Shown: piece by piece, positions 5,784 through 8,085 of the stretch
Layout: every line of letters starts with the position of its first letter
How positions within the stretch are numbered: position 1 is the first letter of the stretch
Origin: Chloroflexia bacterium
GTDB taxonomy: Bacteria > Chloroflexota > Chloroflexia > Thermomicrobiales > UBA6265
DNA length: 8,085 nucleotides
NCBI GenBank assembly: GCA_013696525.1
Contig: JACCYK010000326.1
Coordinates: 1-8,085, forward strand
Direction: 5' to 3'
The notes under the pieces: generated by a model
What the model was told of the DNA's origin: nothing
The model's input: only the letters and a program-made list of their open reading frames with translations
Database searches by the model: none
Program-made: the position numbers and the translations under genes

Positions 5784-6796
5784 CGGCGGACGCTTCTCAG
5801 CCATGGGACTTCACCCTCCTCAATAACGACGGCCACCTGTTGCAATCGACCCGGTGGGGCGAATTCAAGCAACGCCATGGTTGGCAGGTCGAACAGGTCA
5901 CGGTCACCACCGACGCCGGAACTGGTCTGGCGCAACTGCTGTTCAAGACCCGCGGGCCGGTCAGCTACGCTTACCTCCCTCGCGGGCCGGCCCTTTCTGT
6001 CCCCGATCCCACGTTGGTCCAAGTCCTATTCGATGAGATTGACCGCACCTGTGGCCATCATCGCGCCCTTGGCCTGATAATCGAGCCAGACCGCTCGCTA
6101 CCCTTGCCTGGGCGCTATTCCGATTGGGGCTTCGTCCGCGGGCCGGCGCCCATCCAGCCGGAACGCACGGTCAAGGTCCAATTGGGCGCCGATGACGAGC
6201 TGATGGCCCAAATGCACTCCAAGACCCGCTACAACGTGCGCCTGGCCCTTCGCCGCGGCGTCACGGTTCGCCAAGCGACGCGGACGCGAGAGCAGGTGGC
6301 AATCTTCTACGATCTCCTGCTCGACACCGCCGGGCGCAATGCGTTCGCAATCCACTCCGTGGACTACTACCTGGACGTGCTCGACGTCTTCGGCGACGAC
6401 GCCATCCTGATCTTCGCCGAGGTCGAGGGGGTGTCGGTAGCAGGGGCCATCGCCGCCCGATTCGGCGACGAGGCGATCTACCTGTATGGCGGGTCATCAA
6501 CAACGCTGCGGGCCCACGGGGCCGCCTTCTACCTGCAATTCGAAATTATGCGCTGGGCCCGGGAGCGCGGCAGCGTCAGATACGATATGTGGGGTATCCC
6601 CGCGCGCGATCCGGCATCGTCGGTCGCGGCGTCCGGGGTCAAGCTGGCCAGCAGCCATGGCGATGACTGGCGCGGCTTGTATGAGTTCAAGGTCCGCTTC
6701 GGCGGCGACCAAGTCCGCTATCCGCCCCTCTTGGAACGCAGGTATCAACCATTCCTGGCGACGCTGGCCCGTCGTCTTGCCCGGATCTCGGGATGA
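5780..6796 (+). CDS. FemA/FemB-family aminoacyl-transferase (peptidoglycan bridge formation)
   Basis: This 338-residue protein belongs to the FemABX family, which moves amino acids from aminoacyl-tRNA to the side chain of the third residue of the peptidoglycan precursor on the cytoplasmic face of the membrane. Family motifs appear in order: LLQSTRWGEFKQRHGW (20-35), YAYLPRGP (63-70), the signature HSKTRYNVRLALRRGV (146-161), IYLYGGSS (233-240), YLQFEIMRWARERG (251-264), YDMWGIP (268-274) and FKVRFGG (303-309). Together these indicate the two GNAT-like halves. The length fits single-unit FemX-type enzymes without the coiled-coil insertion of staphylococcal FemA. GTG 5780 follows GAGAGG with a 6-base gap and overlaps the HEAT stop as GTGA; the stop overlaps the MurE start as ATGA. 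The pairing with MurE supports a cell-wall role. The amino acid transferred cannot be told from the sequence, and related proteins act on other acceptors. Confidence 0.9.
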   Translation: MTADASQPWDFTLLNNDGHLLQSTRWGEFKQRHGWQVEQVTVTTDAGTGLAQLLFKTRGPVSYAYLPRGPALSVPDPTLVQVLFDEIDRTCGHHRALGLIIEPDRSLPLPGRYSDWGFVRGPAPIQPERTVKVQLGADDELMAQMHSKTRYNVRLALRRGVTVRQATRTREQVAIFYDLLLDTAGRNAFAIHSVDYYLDVLDVFGDDAILIFAEVEGVSVAGAIAARFGDEAIYLYGGSSTTLRAHGAAFYLQFEIMRWARERGSVRYDMWGIPARDPASSVAASGVKLASSHGDDWRGLYEFKVRFGGDQVRYPPLLERRYQPFLATLARRLARISG

Positions 6797-8085
6797 CGCC
6801 GGGGCACAACCGCGCCATGTCCGTGGCCGTCCTGGCCGCGGCGCTGGCGAACGGCCTCGTCCGTGGCGACTCGCGGACGCCGGTGACCGGCATCACGCAC
6901 GACTCCCGGCAGGTGCAACCGGGCGATCTCTTTGCCGCGCTGGTTGGCGCGGATGTCGATGGGCACCAGTTCGTCGACGCCGCGATCAGACTGGGAGCAT
7001 CCGCCCTTCTGGTCGAACGCGAGCTGCCGGTCGCCGTGCCCCAACTCATTGTCAGCGATTCCCGCGCCGCGTTGGCCCTCGTCGCTGCCAGCTTCTTCGC
7101 CAATCCCTCGGCCGAGCTCGGAGTGGCAGGCATCACCGGCACTGATGGCAAGACCACCACGGCCTACCTCGCCGACAGCATCTTCCGATCGTGCGGGTAT
7201 CGCACCGGCATGATCGGCACGATCGCGGTTCGCGTTGGCGACGAGGTGGACGAGCTCGAGACACGGCAAACCACCCCCGAATCAGTCGATGTCCAGCGCT
7301 ATCTACGGCATATGGTCGAGCACAAGGTCGAGTGGGCGCTGCTGGAAGCCACCTCGCACGGCCTCGCCATGCACCGGTTGGACGGCATCCGGTTTGCCAT
7401 CGCCGCCGTCACCAATATCACCCATGAACATCTGGACTACCACGGTTCGGTCGGGGCCTACCGGCGAGCAAAGGCCATCCTCTTCGAGCGGACAGCGGGG
7501 CCGGCGATCATCAACCTGGACGATCCCGGCGCCTGTTCGGTGATTGACTCGGTAACGAATGGTCCAATCATCCGCTACAGCCTGAGCGGCCAACCGGCTG
7601 AGCTTTCGGTCAGCGGCCTGGTCTCGGATGGAACCGGAAGCCGGTTCGATCTAGACACGTCCGATTGGGGTGGCGCTCGGATCAACCTCCCCCTGATCGG
7701 TCAATTCAATGTCGCCAACGCCCTCTGCGCCGCTGGGATCGCACTGGCGGCTGGTATCGCGTTGCCGGACATTGCGCGGGCCCTGGCCTCACCGCCGGTC
7801 ATTCCCGGCCGCATGCAGGCGATCGTCGGCGGTCAACCTTTCGGCGTGGTCGTCGACTACGCGCATACGCCGGATTCACTCTCGAAAGTGCTGACGTTGC
7901 TCCGCTCGCTTCATCCTGGCGGAAAGATGTTGACCGTCTTTGGCAGCGCCGGCGAGAGGGATCTCGAAAAGCGAGCGTTGCAAGGCGCGGTCGCCGCGAC
8001 CCTGGCCGACTTCTCCGTCTTCACCAGCGAAGATCCGCGCCACGAGGATCCTGACGCCATCATCGACGCGATCGCCGGCGGCGCG
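6793..8085 (+). CDS. murE: MurE-type Mur ligase, UDP-MurNAc-tripeptide synthetase (3' truncated)
   Basis: The frame is open from ATG 6793 to the right edge (431 residues; family members are about 480-500, so the last 50-70 are missing). It encodes the ATP-dependent cytoplasmic ligase that adds the third-position diamino acid to UDP-MurNAc-L-Ala-D-Glu. Motifs in order: THDSRQVQPGDLFAAL (35-50), P-loop GITGTDGKTTT (113-123), TTPESVDVQR (160-169), EATSHGL (185-191), NITHEHLDYHG (208-218), YRRAK (223-227, K227 being the candidate carbamylated lysine), IGQFNVANAL (302-311), IPGRM (337-341), DYAHTPDSL (355-363), FGSAGERD (383-390) and SEDPR (412-416). Several positions depart from the common forms: FGCGGDRD is FGSAGERD, TRDHLDYH is THEHLDYH, and the DNPR substrate motif is EDPR. 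Start coupling is by ATGA overlap with femAB; there is no strong ribosome-binding site of its own. It is a MurE rather than MurC/D/F by its overall motif set. Confidence 0.9.
   Translation, partial: MTPGHNRAMSVAVLAAALANGLVRGDSRTPVTGITHDSRQVQPGDLFAALVGADVDGHQFVDAAIRLGASALLVERELPVAVPQLIVSDSRAALALVAASFFANPSAELGVAGITGTDGKTTTAYLADSIFRSCGYRTGMIGTIAVRVGDEVDELETRQTTPESVDVQRYLRHMVEHKVEWALLEATSHGLAMHRLDGIRFAIAAVTNITHEHLDYHGSVGAYRRAKAILFERTAGPAIINLDDPGACSVIDSVTNGPIIRYSLSGQPAELSVSGLVSDGTGSRFDLDTSDWGGARINLPLIGQFNVANALCAAGIALAAGIALPDIARALASPPVIPGRMQAIVGGQPFGVVVDYAHTPDSLSKVLTLLRSLHPGGKMLTVFGSAGERDLEKRALQGAVAATLADFSVFTSEDPRHEDPDAIIDAIAGGA

Noticed and set aside
6687..7269. Minus-strand open frames of 157 and 174 codons across the femAB-murE junction
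   Set aside because: They overlap intact FemAB and MurE motifs and show only compositional bias.
1..8085. Mobile element, prophage, CRISPR array, tRNA or rRNA
   Set aside because: No transposase or integrase motifs, terminal repeats, regularly spaced repeats, or RNA-like conserved sequence were seen.

Overview
The window is high-GC bacterial chromosomal DNA, densely coding on both strands with no mobile element, RNA gene or CRISPR array visible. The gene set suggests a Gram-positive-like or monoderm bacterium with interpeptide-bridged peptidoglycan. My best guess is Chloroflexota, perhaps Thermomicrobia/Sphaerobacter-like, because the secreted cupredoxin with an N-terminal Ig-like domain and the large unrecognised winged-helix-like protein both fit that group. 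The placement is an inference, not proven by the window.

Bases 1-353 hold the C-terminal part of a threonine dehydratase-type PLP enzyme (+ strand, 5' end outside the window), ending without an ACT domain. It converges, 17 bases stop to stop, on a minus-strand block of three genes. Read from 2720 down to 371, these are an ECF sigma factor, a single-pass membrane anti-sigma-like protein overlapping it by 8 bases, and a secreted blue-copper (cupredoxin) protein about 90 bases further on. The arrangement looks like a sigma/anti-sigma envelope-sensing module, with the cupredoxin as a possible target or partner.

Bases 2721-3076 form the divergent intergenic region. It holds an AT-rich patch (about 2788-2820), a plausible 44-codon small ORF (2841-2975), and a perfect 7-bp inverted repeat just before the next gene.

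From 3077 to the window end, four + strand genes are packed with overlapping ends: an unrecognised 584-aa protein with winged-helix-like segments and an acidic proline-rich linker, a HEAT-repeat protein, a FemA/FemB-family aminoacyl-transferase, and a MurE-type Mur ligase that runs off the right edge. The FemAB-MurE pair makes a clear functional unit: MurE adds the third-position amino acid to the peptidoglycan precursor, and FemAB-type enzymes add bridge amino acids to that residue's side chain. The DNPR motif usual in meso-diaminopimelate-adding MurE reads EDPR here, so a substrate such as L-ornithine or L-lysine is worth considering. Coupling of the unknown protein and the HEAT protein to this cell-wall pair is the most unusual aspect of the window.
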